Positions 43,592 through 52,302 of a stretch of 64,000 nt of DNA are shown here, piece by piece; within the stretch, counting starts at the first letter, position 1; each line of letters opens with the position of its first letter. Source of the stretch: Tsukamurella spumae. GTDB taxonomy: Bacteria > Actinomycetota > Actinomycetes > Mycobacteriales > Mycobacteriaceae. Made by a program: the position numbers and the translations under genes. Location: assembly GCF_012396015.1 (NCBI RefSeq), contig NZ_JAAXOQ010000017.1, positions 1 through 64,000 on the forward strand. Direction: 5' to 3'. The notes under the pieces were generated by a model. It searched no databases. It had not been told where the DNA came from and worked only from the letters and a program-made list of their open reading frames with translations.

Positions 43592-45697
43592 TTACTCCCC
43601 GTTCACCTTCGCGATGATCTCCTTCGACACGTTCGCCGGAACCTCGGCGTACGAATCGAAGACCATGGAGTAGTTCGCCCGGCCCTGGGTCTTCGACCGG
43701 AGGTCGCCGATGTAGCCGAACATCTCCGACAGCGGGACCTGCGCCTTGACGACGCGGGCACCACTGCGTTCCTCCATGGCCTGGATCTGGCCACGGCGGG
43801 AGTTGAGGTCGCCGATCACTTCACCCATGTAGTCCTCGGGGGTCGTGACCTCGACAGCCATGATGGGCTCGAGGATGACGGGGCCGGCCTTGCGGGCGGC
43901 CTCCTTGAACGCCTGCGCGCCGGCGATCTTGAACGCCATCTCGGAGGAGTCCACGTCGTGGTACGCACCGTCGAGCAGCGAGACCTTGACGTTCACCATC
44001 GGGTAGCCCGCGAGCACGCCGTACTGCATCGCGTCCTGCGCGCCGGCGTCGACCGAAGGGATGTACTCCTTCGGGACGCGGCCACCGGTCACGGCGTTGA
44101 CGAACTCGTAGGTGACGCCGTCCTCGGCGTCCTCCAGCGGCTCCAGCTTGATGATGACGCGCGCGAACTGGCCCGAGCCACCCGTCTGCTTCTTGTGGGT
44201 GTACTCGTGCTTGTCGACCGACTTGCGGATCGTCTCGCGGTACGCCACCTGCGGCTTGCCGACGTTGGCCTCGACCTTGAACTCGCGACGCATGCGGTCG
44301 ACGAGGATGTCGAGGTGCAGCTCGCCCATGCCGCCGATGACGGTCTGGCCGGTCTGATCGTCGAGCTCGACGGAGAAGGTGGGGTCCTCCTCGGCGAGCT
44401 TCTGGATCGCGACGCCCAGCTTCTCCTGGTCGGACTTGGTCTTCGGCTCGATCGAGACGTTGATGACCGGGTCCGGGAAGGTCATGGACTCGAGGACGAT
44501 CGGGTTCGCCGGATCGCAGAGCGTGTCACCGGTCGTGGTGTTCTTCAGACCGATCATCGCGTAGATGTGACCAGCGGTCGCATCCTCGACGGGCATCTCC
44601 TTGTTGGCGTGCATCTGGAAGAGCTTGCCGATGCGCTCCTTGTTGCCCTTCGTGGCGTTGAGCACGCCGGTGCCCGAGTCGATGTGACCCGAGTACACGC
44701 GGACGAAGGTCAGCTTGCCGAAGAACGGGTGCGCGGCGATCTTGAACGCCAGGGCCGAGAAGGGCTCGTCCTTGCTGGGCTTGCGCGAGAGGATCTTCTC
44801 CTCGTCGCCCACGGCGTGGCCCTCGATGGAGGGCACGTCGAGCGGGCTGGGGAGGTAATCGATCACGGCGTCGAGCATGGGCTGCACGCCCTTGTTCTTG
44901 AACGCCGAACCGCACAGCACCGGGTACAGCTGACGCGAGACGGTCAGCTTGCGGATGGCGCCCTTGATCTCCTCGATCGAGAGCTCCTCGCCGGCGAAGT
45001 ACTTCTCCATCAGAGCCTCGTCGGACTCGGCGACGGTCTCGAGCAGCTTCTCGCGGTACTCGGCGGCCTTGTCGACCAGGTCGGCCGGGATCTCCTCGAC
45101 CGTCGGCTCGGCACCGGTCTCGACGACGCCGCGCCAGGTGATGGCCTTCTGCTCGATCAGGTCGACGACGCCGTCGAAGGCATCCTCGGCGCCGATCGGC
45201 AGCTGCAGCACCAGAGGCTTCGCGCCGAGGCGCTCCTCGATGGTGCGCACGGTGAAGTAGAAGTCGGCACCCAGCTTGTCCATCTTGTTGACGAAGCAGA
45301 TACGCGGGACGTCGTACTTCTCGGCCTGGCGCCAGACCTGCTCCGACTGGGGCTCGACGCCCTCCTTGCCGTCGAAGACGGCCACGGCACCGTCGAGCAC
45401 GCGGAGCGAGCGCTCCACCTCGACGGTGAAGTCGACGTGTCCGGGGGTGTCGATGATGTTGATCTGGTTGCCGTTCCAGAAGCAGGTCACGGCGGCGGAG
45501 GTGATGGTGATACCACGCTCCTTCTCCTGCTCCATCCAGTCGGTGGTCGAGGCACCGTCGTGGGTCTCACCGATCTTGTAGTTCACACCGGTGTAGAACA
45601 GGATGCGCTCGGTGGTGGTGGTCTTACCGGCATCGATATGCGCCATGATGCCGATGTTGCGGACCTTCGTGAGGTCGGTAAGCACTTCCTGTGCCAC
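43592..45697 (-). CDS. fusA: Translation elongation factor G
   Basis: A 701-residue GTPase that drives translocation and, with RRF, ribosome recycling. AHIDAGKT (19–26) is the P-loop, RGITITSAA switch I and DTPGHVDF switch II. Domains II–V follow in full, and NKMD gives guanine specificity. The start is GTG at 45697. It lies 86 bases behind rpsG, with a very strong hairpin in the gap. Confidence 0.99.
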   Translation of the reverse strand: MAQEVLTDLTKVRNIGIMAHIDAGKTTTTERILFYTGVNYKIGETHDGASTTDWMEQEKERGITITSAAVTCFWNGNQINIIDTPGHVDFTVEVERSLRVLDGAVAVFDGKEGVEPQSEQVWRQAEKYDVPRICFVNKMDKLGADFYFTVRTIEERLGAKPLVLQLPIGAEDAFDGVVDLIEQKAITWRGVVETGAEPTVEEIPADLVDKAAEYREKLLETVAESDEALMEKYFAGEELSIEEIKGAIRKLTVSRQLYPVLCGSAFKNKGVQPMLDAVIDYLPSPLDVPSIEGHAVGDEEKILSRKPSKDEPFSALAFKIAAHPFFGKLTFVRVYSGHIDSGTGVLNATKGNKERIGKLFQMHANKEMPVEDATAGHIYAMIGLKNTTTGDTLCDPANPIVLESMTFPDPVINVSIEPKTKSDQEKLGVAIQKLAEEDPTFSVELDDQTGQTVIGGMGELHLDILVDRMRREFKVEANVGKPQVAYRETIRKSVDKHEYTHKKQTGGSGQFARVIIKLEPLEDAEDGVTYEFVNAVTGGRVPKEYIPSVDAGAQDAMQYGVLAGYPMVNVKVSLLDGAYHDVDSSEMAFKIAGAQAFKEAARKAGPVILEPIMAVEVTTPEDYMGEVIGDLNSRRGQIQAMEERSGARVVKAQVPLSEMFGYIGDLRSKTQGRANYSMVFDSYAEVPANVSKEIIAKVNGE

Positions 45698-45743
45698 GGT
45701 GGTAAGCCTCGTTCTCGTTAAAGGATGGTTGGAACTCCGGTGA

Positions 45744-45777
45744 CCCGGGCCGGCCGTCGTGGGACGGCCGGCCCGGG
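45744..45777. promoter_or_regulatory. 15-bp perfect hairpin between rpsG and fusA
   Basis: CCCGGGCCGGCCGTC (45744–45758) and GACGGCCGGCCCGGG (45763–45777) form a 15-bp perfect stem with a GTGG loop, six bases past the rpsG stop. No U-run follows on the transcribed strand, so it is more likely an mRNA-stability or processing element that separates rpsG from fusA output than a true terminator. Confidence 0.75.
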
Positions 45778-45783
45778 ATCAGA

Positions 45784-46254
45784 TCACCAGCGGTAGTGCG
45801 CGAACGCCCGGTTGGCCTCGGCCATCTTGTGGGTGTCCTCGCGACGCTTCACCGAAGCGCCCAGGCCGTTGCTCGCGTCGAGGATCTCGTTGGCGAGCCG
45901 CTCGATCATGGTCTTCTCGCGACGCTGCCGCGTGAAGGTCACCAGCCAGCGCAGCGCGAGGGTGTTGGCGCGACCGGCCTTCACCTCGATCGGCACCTGG
46001 TAGGTGGCGCCACCGACGCGGCGGCTCTTGACCTCGAGCGACGGGCGCACGTTGTCGAGCGCCTTCTTCAGCGTGAGAACCGGATCGGTGCCGGTCTTCT
46101 CACGGGTCGCCTCGAGGGCGCCGTAGACGATGCGCTCGGCGGTGGACTTCTTGCCGTCCAGGAGCACCTTGTTCACGAGCTGCGTCACGACCTGCGAGCC
46201 GTAGACGGGGTCATTGACGACGGGGCGCTTGGGCGCCGGTCCCTTACGAGGCAT
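45784..46254 (-). CDS. rpsG: 30S ribosomal protein S7
   Basis: Ribosomal protein uS7, 156 residues, which organises the 3' domain of 16S rRNA at the head and contacts E-site t[15 protein letters not shown] at the start and [18 protein letters not shown] near residue 78 are typical. Its start codon overlaps the rpsL stop by one base. Confidence 0.98.
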   Translation of the reverse strand: MPRKGPAPKRPVVNDPVYGSQVVTQLVNKVLLDGKKSTAERIVYGALEATREKTGTDPVLTLKKALDNVRPSLEVKSRRVGGATYQVPIEVKAGRANTLALRWLVTFTRQRREKTMIERLANEILDASNGLGASVKRREDTHKMAEANRAFAHYRW

Positions 46255-46628
46255 CAGCCCTTCTCCTTCTTCGCGCCGTAGCGGCTCCGCGCCTGCTTGC
46301 GGTTCTTGACACCCTGGGTGTCGAGCGAGCCGCGAATGATCTTGTACCGGACACCCGGGAGGTCCTTCACACGACCGCCGCGGACGAGCACCATCGAGTG
46401 CTCCTGGAGGTTGTGGCCCTCACCGGGGATGTACGCGGTGACCTCGACCGAGCTGGTCAGGCGGACGCGGGCGACCTTACGAAGCGCCGAGTTCGGCTTC
46501 TTCGGGGTCGTGGTGTAGACGCGGGTGCAGACGCCGCGACGCTGCGGCGAGCCCTTGAGGGCGGCCACCTTCGTCTTGGACGCCTTGTCCCGGCGGCCCT
46601 TACGGACCAGCTGGTTGATAGTCGGCAT
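46254..46628 (-). CDS. rpsL: 30S ribosomal protein S12
   Basis: Ribosomal protein uS12, 124 residues, at the decoding centre; residue changes here cause streptomycin resistance. [11 protein letters not shown] opens it. [11 protein letters not shown] (Lys43 region) and the [20 protein letters not shown] block (Lys88 region) have the normal sensitive sequence. The frame is open upstream, but ATG at 46628 is the family start. It heads the str operon. Confidence 0.98.
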   Translation of the reverse strand: MPTINQLVRKGRRDKASKTKVAALKGSPQRRGVCTRVYTTTPKKPNSALRKVARVRLTSSVEVTAYIPGEGHNLQEHSMVLVRGGRVKDLPGVRYKIIRGSLDTQGVKNRKQARSRYGAKKEKG

Positions 46629-46907
46629 AGAAGCGCTGTTTCCTTCGTTTTCGGCTGTCGCCGGCCGTGCGGCCGGCTTGTTCCTGTTGCTGCGGTTGTA
46701 GCTCCGGGCAAGCGCCTCATCCATCCGGGGATGGAGGGCGACTTCCGCAACGCGGCCCCACCGGCTTCCGCGGCCCATGCCGTTTCCACTGGTCAGTCCC
46801 GTCTCCGGGAAGTAGCTACCCGCCTCGCACGTACCCCGAGGTCGGGCGTGTCGCGCACCTGTGAGCGGTTCCGGTCACCCGGCCTACGCACAGACACGTG
46901 AGATCGT

Positions 46908-46923
46908 CCTGACGTTCGTCAGG
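46908..46923. promoter_or_regulatory. Palindrome CCTGACG-TT-CGTCAGG in the rpsL leader
   Basis: Perfect 7-bp inverted arms lie just downstream of the predicted rpsL promoter, at roughly +5 to +20 of the transcript. It may form a 5' hairpin or be a protein-binding site. The rest of 46629–46907 is leader without an evident gene. Confidence 0.45.
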
Positions 46924-46934
46924 CACGGCTCCCC

Positions 46935-46964
46935 AGCTTACCGTGCTGAACTCACCATGGTCAA
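46935..46964 (-). promoter_or_regulatory. Predicted promoter of the str operon
   Basis: On the minus strand TTGACC (46964–46959), an 18-base spacer and TAAGCT (46940–46935). The -10 box keeps the T-A-n-n-n-T pattern of mycobacterial promoters. It lies about 300 bases upstream of rpsL, which leaves a long leader. Confidence 0.55.
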
Positions 46965-46975
46965 AAGCGTTGCTC

Positions 46976-47854
46976 TCACCACGCCCGGTAGTCCCGGACC
47001 GACACTCGCGGGCCCCGTCGTTCGCGGTCCACGCCGGCGCGGACGAGCAGCCTGATCACCCGGCCGCGCTGCCCTCGATAGGGCTCGAGGACCTCGAGCA
47101 TTCCGGCATCGTCCAACGCCTCGCCCGCCAGGCCTATTCCCACGATCCGCGGCAGGTGGTAGTCGCCGACCGGAACGGCGTCGGGGTCGCCGCAGGCCCG
47201 CCCGAGCAGTTCACCGACGGTCCATGGGCCGATGCCCGGCAGAGCCCCGAGCCGCTCCGGGCGGTGCTCGACCGCGACGGCGCTCGCACCGACGATCGTC
47301 CGCATCCGCACCGGTTCGACGCCGGCCCGGTGCCACTCCCAGTCGCCGATCGCGGCCCACCCCTCCCGGGGCGGCGGAACCCGCAGGTCGGGGCGGCCGT
47401 CCGGCCCCGGGGCGACGGTGCCGTGTCGCCGAAGCAGGTAGCGCCACGCCCGGAACGCCTCGGCGCCGACGACCTTCTGCTCGAGAACGGTGGGGACCAG
47501 GGTCTCCCACACACGGTTCGACCGGGTCAGGCGGAGCCCCGGCGACGCCGCGACCGCCCGCTCGAGGACCTCGTGGCGCGGCACCAGTGCGGACGGGTCG
47601 TCGTGCGCGCCGGTCATCGCGGGCGCGTTCTCCAACAGCCACGGCGCCCCGCTCCCCCACGCCTGCGCCGTGACGACACCGCCGGACAGGTGCAGCCGGA
47701 GCGTGCCCGGGCCGTCGGGCGTGTGCACGGCGCGCCACAGCGCACCGTCGGACGTGCGGGCGTAGGCCGGATCCCCCGCGCCGCGACGGAGCACGCCGAC
47801 CGTGCCGTGCAGGTCGAGGACGTGCCCCGGTGCCCATGAGCGTTCTGCCGTCAC
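46976..47854 (-). CDS. DNA glycosylase of the HhH-GPD (AlkA-like) family
   Basis: A 292-residue protein. LEQKVVGAEAFRAWRYLL near residue 130 and LGALPGIGPWTVGELL near 208 form the helix-hairpin-helix, and the following VPVGDYHLPRIVG holds the conserved Asp of the GPD motif. It matches the AlkA/3-methyladenine DNA glycosylase II family that removes alkylated bases. No extra DNA-repair gene is adjacent; it lies behind the str operon promoter region on the same strand. Confidence 0.88.
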   Translation of the reverse strand: MTAERSWAPGHVLDLHGTVGVLRRGAGDPAYARTSDGALWRAVHTPDGPGTLRLHLSGGVVTAQAWGSGAPWLLENAPAMTGAHDDPSALVPRHEVLERAVAASPGLRLTRSNRVWETLVPTVLEQKVVGAEAFRAWRYLLRRHGTVAPGPDGRPDLRVPPPREGWAAIGDWEWHRAGVEPVRMRTIVGASAVAVEHRPERLGALPGIGPWTVGELLGRACGDPDAVPVGDYHLPRIVGIGLAGEALDDAGMLEVLEPYRGQRGRVIRLLVRAGVDRERRGPRVSVRDYRAW

Positions 47855-47864
47855 CCGGGCGAGG

Positions 47865-48254
47865 CTACGCCGCCCGGTGCCGGTACGTCGCCTCGTACAC
47901 CGACGTGCGGCGACGGTGCTCCGCGAGCTGCCGTCCGCTCTCGGTGTGCGCGTCGATGCCGTTGTCGGCGAGGAGTTCCTGCAAGTAGATGCTGCGCAGG
48001 CCGCAGATGAAGACGATGGCCGGCAGCGCCATCATGGCGATGAGCGTGATCTTGACCCACAGCGGCATGGGCAGGAGCAGCGCGACGGCGAGGAAGGGCA
48101 CGAACATGAGCGCCCCGCGGGTGAAATAGCGGCGGTTGTGGCCGGGACCGGTGGCGTCCCGGATCACCCAGTCGTTCATGGACTCGGGCAGGCGCATGCC
48201 GAGGAGGTACTTCACCCGCTCGATGAGGTTCGGTGTGGTTCGAGTCGTGGACAT
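47865..48254 (-). CDS. DUF5313-type membrane protein
   Basis: A 129-residue protein with two adjacent hydrophobic segments (about 50–90) flanked by charged ends. RVKYLLGMRLPESMNDWVIRDATGPG near residues 12–37 is typical of the actinobacterial DUF5313 family, unknown in function. ATG at 48254 is chosen; an upstream start would add 18 residues without a ribosome-binding site. Confidence 0.82.
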   Translation of the reverse strand: MSTTRTTPNLIERVKYLLGMRLPESMNDWVIRDATGPGHNRRYFTRGALMFVPFLAVALLLPMPLWVKITLIAMMALPAIVFICGLRSIYLQELLADNGIDAHTESGRQLAEHRRRTSVYEATYRHRAA

Positions 48255-48304
48255 ACCCCCAGGATACGCCGTTGTGATATAGCTCACAATCGCCTCGGAA
48301 TCGT

Positions 48305-49066
48305 TCACCTGGCGGAGCTACGCCGGTATGCAAGTGCGCCGAGTCCGGCGAACACCGCGAACCACACGATCATGTTCACCACCGCCACCACCGGCGAGAC
48401 CTGCACGCCCGAGAACTGCAGGCCGCCGGTGATCGGGTACCGCGCGAGCGTCGCGACCCCGTACATCGGCGTGAACTGGGCAGCCGTCAGCGCCCAGCCC
48501 GAGAGCGGGAGGAAGACATTGCCCGCAAAGGCCAGCACCGTCAGCAACAATCCCGGCACGTGCATCACGATCTCGGGCCGCAGCGCGAGGCCCAGCGCCA
48601 GCCCGAGGGCGCCGAACACGGCGGAGCCCAGCCAGGCGACGAATAGAGCGAGCGCGAAGGCACCGGTCTCCACCTGCGCGCCGGTCGCGAGCGCCAGCGC
48701 CGCGATCACGATCACCGGCACCGCGGCGACGGTGAGAGCCCCGATCACCTTCGACGCGAGGTAGCCCGCGGGCCGCAGCGGCGTCAGCTGCACCGTGCGC
48801 ACCCAGCCCGTCGACCTCTCGACCGCGACCTGCGCCGCGGTCGTGGTGGCGGCCGAAGCGGCACCGTAGAGCGCGAGCCCCACCGCCATCCAGGACGCGA
48901 AGTCGCCGTGGGCGAACCGCACGTCGACCCCCCTCTGCCGGAACAGAGCCAGGTACAGGATCACCGGTAGCACCGTCGTGATGATCAGGGTCTGGCGGTT
49001 GCGCAGCTGTCGCCGGATGTCGAGCGCGAGGAAGCGGGGAGTGAGTCCCGCGATGGTGGTGGTCAT
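48305..49066 (-). CDS. ABC-2-type transporter permease
   Basis: A 253-residue membrane protein with six hydrophobic segments, typical of the ABC-2 permeases of drug and lipid exporters. It forms one exporter with the ATPase encoded just upstream, whose stop overlaps this ATG by four bases. Substrate unknown; the ATPase type suggests a drug, peptide or lipid. Confidence 0.9.
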   Translation of the reverse strand: MTTTIAGLTPRFLALDIRRQLRNRQTLIITTVLPVILYLALFRQRGVDVRFAHGDFASWMAVGLALYGAASAATTTAAQVAVERSTGWVRTVQLTPLRPAGYLASKVIGALTVAAVPVIVIAALALATGAQVETGAFALALFVAWLGSAVFGALGLALGLALRPEIVMHVPGLLLTVLAFAGNVFLPLSGWALTAAQFTPMYGVATLARYPITGGLQFSGVQVSPVVAVVNMIVWFAVFAGLGALAYRRSSAR

Positions 49067-49983
49067 CGTGCGTTCTCCAACGCGTGCTCCGCGGTGAGGG
49101 CGACGAACGCGTCCTCGAGCCCGTGCGTGGTGGCCTCGACATCGCGCGCGTCGGTACGGGTGAGCAGGAAGCGCAGGGCCTCGTCGGAGGCCTCCGCATC
49201 GGCGGCGAAGACGGTGCGCGCGCCCCGCACCTCGGCGACCCGGACGCCGGGAACGGCGGCGACGAGGGCGGAGGCACCGTCGGACCCGACGACGGCGGAG
49301 AGCTGCCGTCCGGTGGCGACGGCCCGGACCTCCGCGGTCGGGCCGTCGGCGACGATCGCGCCGCGCGCGATCATGACGACGCGGTCGGCGAACTGGTCCG
49401 CCTCCTCCAGGTAGTGCGTCGCGAACAGGACCGTCGCGCCGCGACCGGCGTCCGCGCGGACCGACGCCCAGAAGCGGCGGCGGGCGTCGACGTCCATGCC
49501 CGCGGTGGGCTCGTCGAGGATCAGCAGGTCCGGCTCCGCGAGCAGTGCGAGCGCGAACCGCAGGGCCTGCTGCTGGCCGCCGGAGCACTGTCCGACCCGG
49601 CGCGTGCGGATCCCGTCGATCCCCGCGCGGGCGATCGCGGCGCGGGGATCCGAGCCGGGATGCAGTGCCGCCACCAGGTCGACGGTGTCCTGCACCGTCA
49701 GGGTGGGCAGCAGACCGCCCGATTGCTGGACCGCGGCCACGCGGCCCTGCGCGACGGCGTCCCCGGGCGGTCCGCCGAAGACGGTGACCGCGCCCGCGTC
49801 GGGCGGGATCAGGCCGAGGACCATGTCGATGGTGGTGCTCTTGCCGGCGCCGTTCGGGCCCAGGAAGGCGACGACCTCACCGGGCTCGATCGTCAGGTCG
49901 AGGGAGTCGACCGCGGTCACGACACCGCCGTCGGCCGCGGGATAGGTCTTGATCAGGGATCGGAGTTCGAGTGCCGTGGGCAT
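49063..49983 (-). CDS. ABC transporter ATP-binding protein (DRI/ABC-2 type)
   Basis: A 306-residue ATPase. Walker A GPNGAGKST near residue 45, the ABC signature CSGGQQQ near 137 (Cys in place of the usual Leu), Walker B LLILDEPTAGMD near 157 and an H-loop FATHYLEEAD are all present. The C-terminal 80 residues are the extension of the daunorubicin-resistance-type (DrrA/CcmA-like) group. ATG at 49983 is chosen over a GTG nine bases upstream. Confidence 0.92.
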   Translation of the reverse strand: MPTALELRSLIKTYPAADGGVVTAVDSLDLTIEPGEVVAFLGPNGAGKSTTIDMVLGLIPPDAGAVTVFGGPPGDAVAQGRVAAVQQSGGLLPTLTVQDTVDLVAALHPGSDPRAAIARAGIDGIRTRRVGQCSGGQQQALRFALALLAEPDLLILDEPTAGMDVDARRRFWASVRADAGRGATVLFATHYLEEADQFADRVVMIARGAIVADGPTAEVRAVATGRQLSAVVGSDGASALVAAVPGVRVAEVRGARTVFAADAEASDEALRFLLTRTDARDVEATTHGLEDAFVALTAEHALENAR

Positions 49984-50057
49984 GTCGTCCACGCTGCCCG
50001 GCGGCGACCGTGGACGGATCCACCCGCGGGTGGAGGCCCGGGTGGAGTGTGCGCGAA

Positions 50058-50339
50058 TCAGCCCGCGGCCGCGGCGCGCGCCGCGATGCGCGCCTGGACC
50101 TCCGGACGACGCAGGGGCGGCACCGTCTTGGGCGGCTGCCGGCGCGCGGGCAGCGCGTCGAGCAGTTCCTCCGTGGCGGCGGTGACCTTGGCGACGGCGA
50201 GCTCGAAGGCCTCGCGATTGGCGTCGCTCAGCTTCTGGATGCCCGAGACCTTGCGCACGTACTGGCGTGCGGCGGCCTCGATCTCGTCGTCGGTGGCCGC
50301 GGGCTCGAGCCCGCGCAGTTCAGTGATGTTGCGGCACAT
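50058..50339 (-). CDS. DUF2277-type protein
   Basis: A 93-residue, mostly helical cytoplasmic protein. MCRNITELRGLEPAATDDEIEAAARQYVRKVSG at the start is the DUF2277 signature, found widely in actinobacteria and some proteobacteria. Function unknown. It stands alone, 61 bases away from the oxidase gene. Confidence 0.88.
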   Translation of the reverse strand: MCRNITELRGLEPAATDDEIEAAARQYVRKVSGIQKLSDANREAFELAVAKVTAATEELLDALPARRQPPKTVPPLRRPEVQARIAARAAAAG

Positions 50340-50399
50340 GCATCCACGCTACGTTCGGATCCGCCGGAGCGGAACCCCTCCGATCCGGTCGGGCCGGGG

Positions 50400-51359
50400 C
50401 TACACGAGCGCCGCGACCTCGTCCGCACAGCCCCAGCTCAACGTGACCCCGGCACCGCCGTGGCCGTAGCAGTGCACGACGTCCCCCTCGCGCTCGAGGC
50501 GCACCGTCGGGCGGGAGGGCCGCAGCCCGACGTTGTGGCCGAGCACCCGCGCATCGCGCAGTTCCGGGACGAGGTCCCGGGCGCGGGCCAGGATCGCCTC
50601 CGCCGTCGCGGGGTCGACGGTGAGCTCCTCCGCGCCGTGGTCCTCGGTGCCGCCGACCACGATGTCGCGCGAGCGCGGCACCACGTACGTGGTCACGCCC
50701 AGGTCCAGGGCGGAGTCGTCGATCCACCAGCGGTCGACGCCCACCTGCTCGAGGTAGACGACCTGCCCGCGGACCGGCTCCATCGACGCGTCGCCGACCA
50801 GCTCGCGCGCGCCGAGCCCGGTCGCGTTGACGACGAGTCCGTCCAGCTCGTCGAGGGACCGCACGTCCCGCTGTTCGACGGTGCCGCCCAGCTCCCGCAC
50901 GCGCCCCACGAGCCACGGCAGGTAGACGGGCATCTCGATCACCGGCGAGACGAAGCTCCAGCCCTCTGCGTACCCGGGGCGCGGCCGCAGGACCCGCTCG
51001 ACCGACGGCACCGCGGAGGTCCACCAGGGCTCGGGAACGGGCTCGCGGAAGATCTCCGTGCCGGGGGTCATGACGACGCCGTCGACGCCCCGGGCCGCGA
51101 GGTCCGTGAACGCGGTGAGCGCGGTCGCCGACCAGCCGCCGACCCGGTCGCGGGGCTCGGCGAGGTACGGGTACCAGACCGCGGCGGCCACGGCCGAGGT
51201 CACCGTGTCGACGCCGCCCGTTCGCTCCGCCGCCGGCTCCGACGGCGCCGACGGCGCGAGCGCCCGCCCGTACACGCGCACGCGGTGCCCCGCCTCCAGC
51301 AGGCGCACCGCGCACGACAGACCGATCACACCCGCACCGACGATCGTCACCTCAGTCAC
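50400..51359 (-). CDS. FAD-dependent D-amino-acid oxidase-like protein
   Basis: A 319-residue DAO-family flavoprotein. GAGVIGLSCAVRLLEAGHRV (8–27) binds FAD, VNATGLGARELVGD near 187 and YVVPRSRDIVVGGTED near 229 are family blocks, and a GHGGAGVTLSWG sequence ends it. D-amino acids are the likely substrates. It is divergent from the acyl-ACP thioesterase gene. Confidence 0.88.
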   Translation of the reverse strand: MTEVTIVGAGVIGLSCAVRLLEAGHRVRVYGRALAPSAPSEPAAERTGGVDTVTSAVAAAVWYPYLAEPRDRVGGWSATALTAFTDLAARGVDGVVMTPGTEIFREPVPEPWWTSAVPSVERVLRPRPGYAEGWSFVSPVIEMPVYLPWLVGRVRELGGTVEQRDVRSLDELDGLVVNATGLGARELVGDASMEPVRGQVVYLEQVGVDRWWIDDSALDLGVTTYVVPRSRDIVVGGTEDHGAEELTVDPATAEAILARARDLVPELRDARVLGHNVGLRPSRPTVRLEREGDVVHCYGHGGAGVTLSWGCADEVAALV

Positions 51360-51391
51360 ACGATCAGTGTGGCAGGACTAGGGTCGGGCGC

Positions 51392-52246
51392 GTGATCAAG
51401 CCAGCCGCGACCCCGTCGGACTACGAATTCCTGCAGGCCGCCCCGCCCGGCCCGTCCTTCGAGCGGACGTGGCCGGTGCGCACGGGCGATGTGGACCCCG
51501 AGCGGCGGGTCCGGCTCGACGGGATCGCGCGCTACCTGCAGGACATGGCGAACGACGAGATGTTCCACCGCGGTTTCGACGCGACCGACCCGTACTGGCT
51601 GGTGCGCCGGTCGATCATCGACGTGCTCGAGCCGCTGCACTGGCCCTCGGACGTGACCCTGCTGCGCTGGTGCGAGTCGACCAGCTCGCGGTGGTGCAAC
51701 ATGCGGATCACGGTGCGCGGCAGCGCCGGCGGCCACGTCGAGACGGAGGCCTTCTGGATCCGGTTCAGCGCGGAGTCCGGCATGCCGACGCACATCTCCG
51801 ACGGCGGCATGGAGTACCTGCAGCAGCACGTGACCGAGACGCGGCTGCGCTGGAAGGCGCTCAACACCACGGCGCCGCCGGAGCCCTCGCCCGCCGACTA
51901 CACGGTGCGGCTGCGGGCCACGGATTTCGACCCGTACCAGCACCTCAACAACGCCGCCTACCTGCAGCTGGTCGAGGACGACCTGAACGGCGACCCGCTG
52001 TTCGCCGCCCCGCACCGGGCGGTCATCGAGTACCTCGCGCCCATCCCCTTGGGCTCGAGCGTGCAGGTGCGGTCGATCCGCGACGAGGCGGGCTACCGGC
52101 AGTGGCTCCACCTCCTGGACTCCGACGGTGCGCCCGCCGCCAAGCCCGCCTCGGCGGTCTCGGTGATCGCACTGCCGGGCGCGCCCTTCGACGCGCCCGC
52201 CCCGTGGCCGCCGGAGCAGGTCGAGCGCATCGAGTGGAAGAGCTGA
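51392..52246 (+). CDS. Acyl-ACP thioesterase (FatA/FatB-like double hotdog)
   Basis: A 284-residue protein with two hotdog domains. VDPERRVRLDGIARYLQDMANDEMFH in the first and DFDPYQHLNNAAYLQLVEDDL in the second (with the Asn–His pair) are typical. It probably releases fatty acids from acyl carrier protein or hydrolyses acyl-CoA. It is divergent from the oxidase gene by 32 bases. Confidence 0.88.
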   Translation: MIKPAATPSDYEFLQAAPPGPSFERTWPVRTGDVDPERRVRLDGIARYLQDMANDEMFHRGFDATDPYWLVRRSIIDVLEPLHWPSDVTLLRWCESTSSRWCNMRITVRGSAGGHVETEAFWIRFSAESGMPTHISDGGMEYLQQHVTETRLRWKALNTTAPPEPSPADYTVRLRATDFDPYQHLNNAAYLQLVEDDLNGDPLFAAPHRAVIEYLAPIPLGSSVQVRSIRDEAGYRQWLHLLDSDGAPAAKPASAVSVIALPGAPFDAPAPWPPEQVERIEWKS

Positions 52247-52266
52247 CCGACCCCGCCTACACTTCC

Positions 52267-52288
52267 GGTTAGATAAGTTCTTCTAACC
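52267..52288. promoter_or_regulatory. GGTTAGA-n8-TCTAACC operator upstream of the exporter gene
   Basis: Perfect 7-bp inverted arms around TAAGTTCT lie 15 bases before the exporter start codon. A TTAG-n10-CTAA shape suits a TetR- or MarR-type repressor. The regulator is not in the immediate neighbourhood. Confidence 0.6.
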
Positions 52289-52302
52289 AAAGGATCTCGC
52301 CG

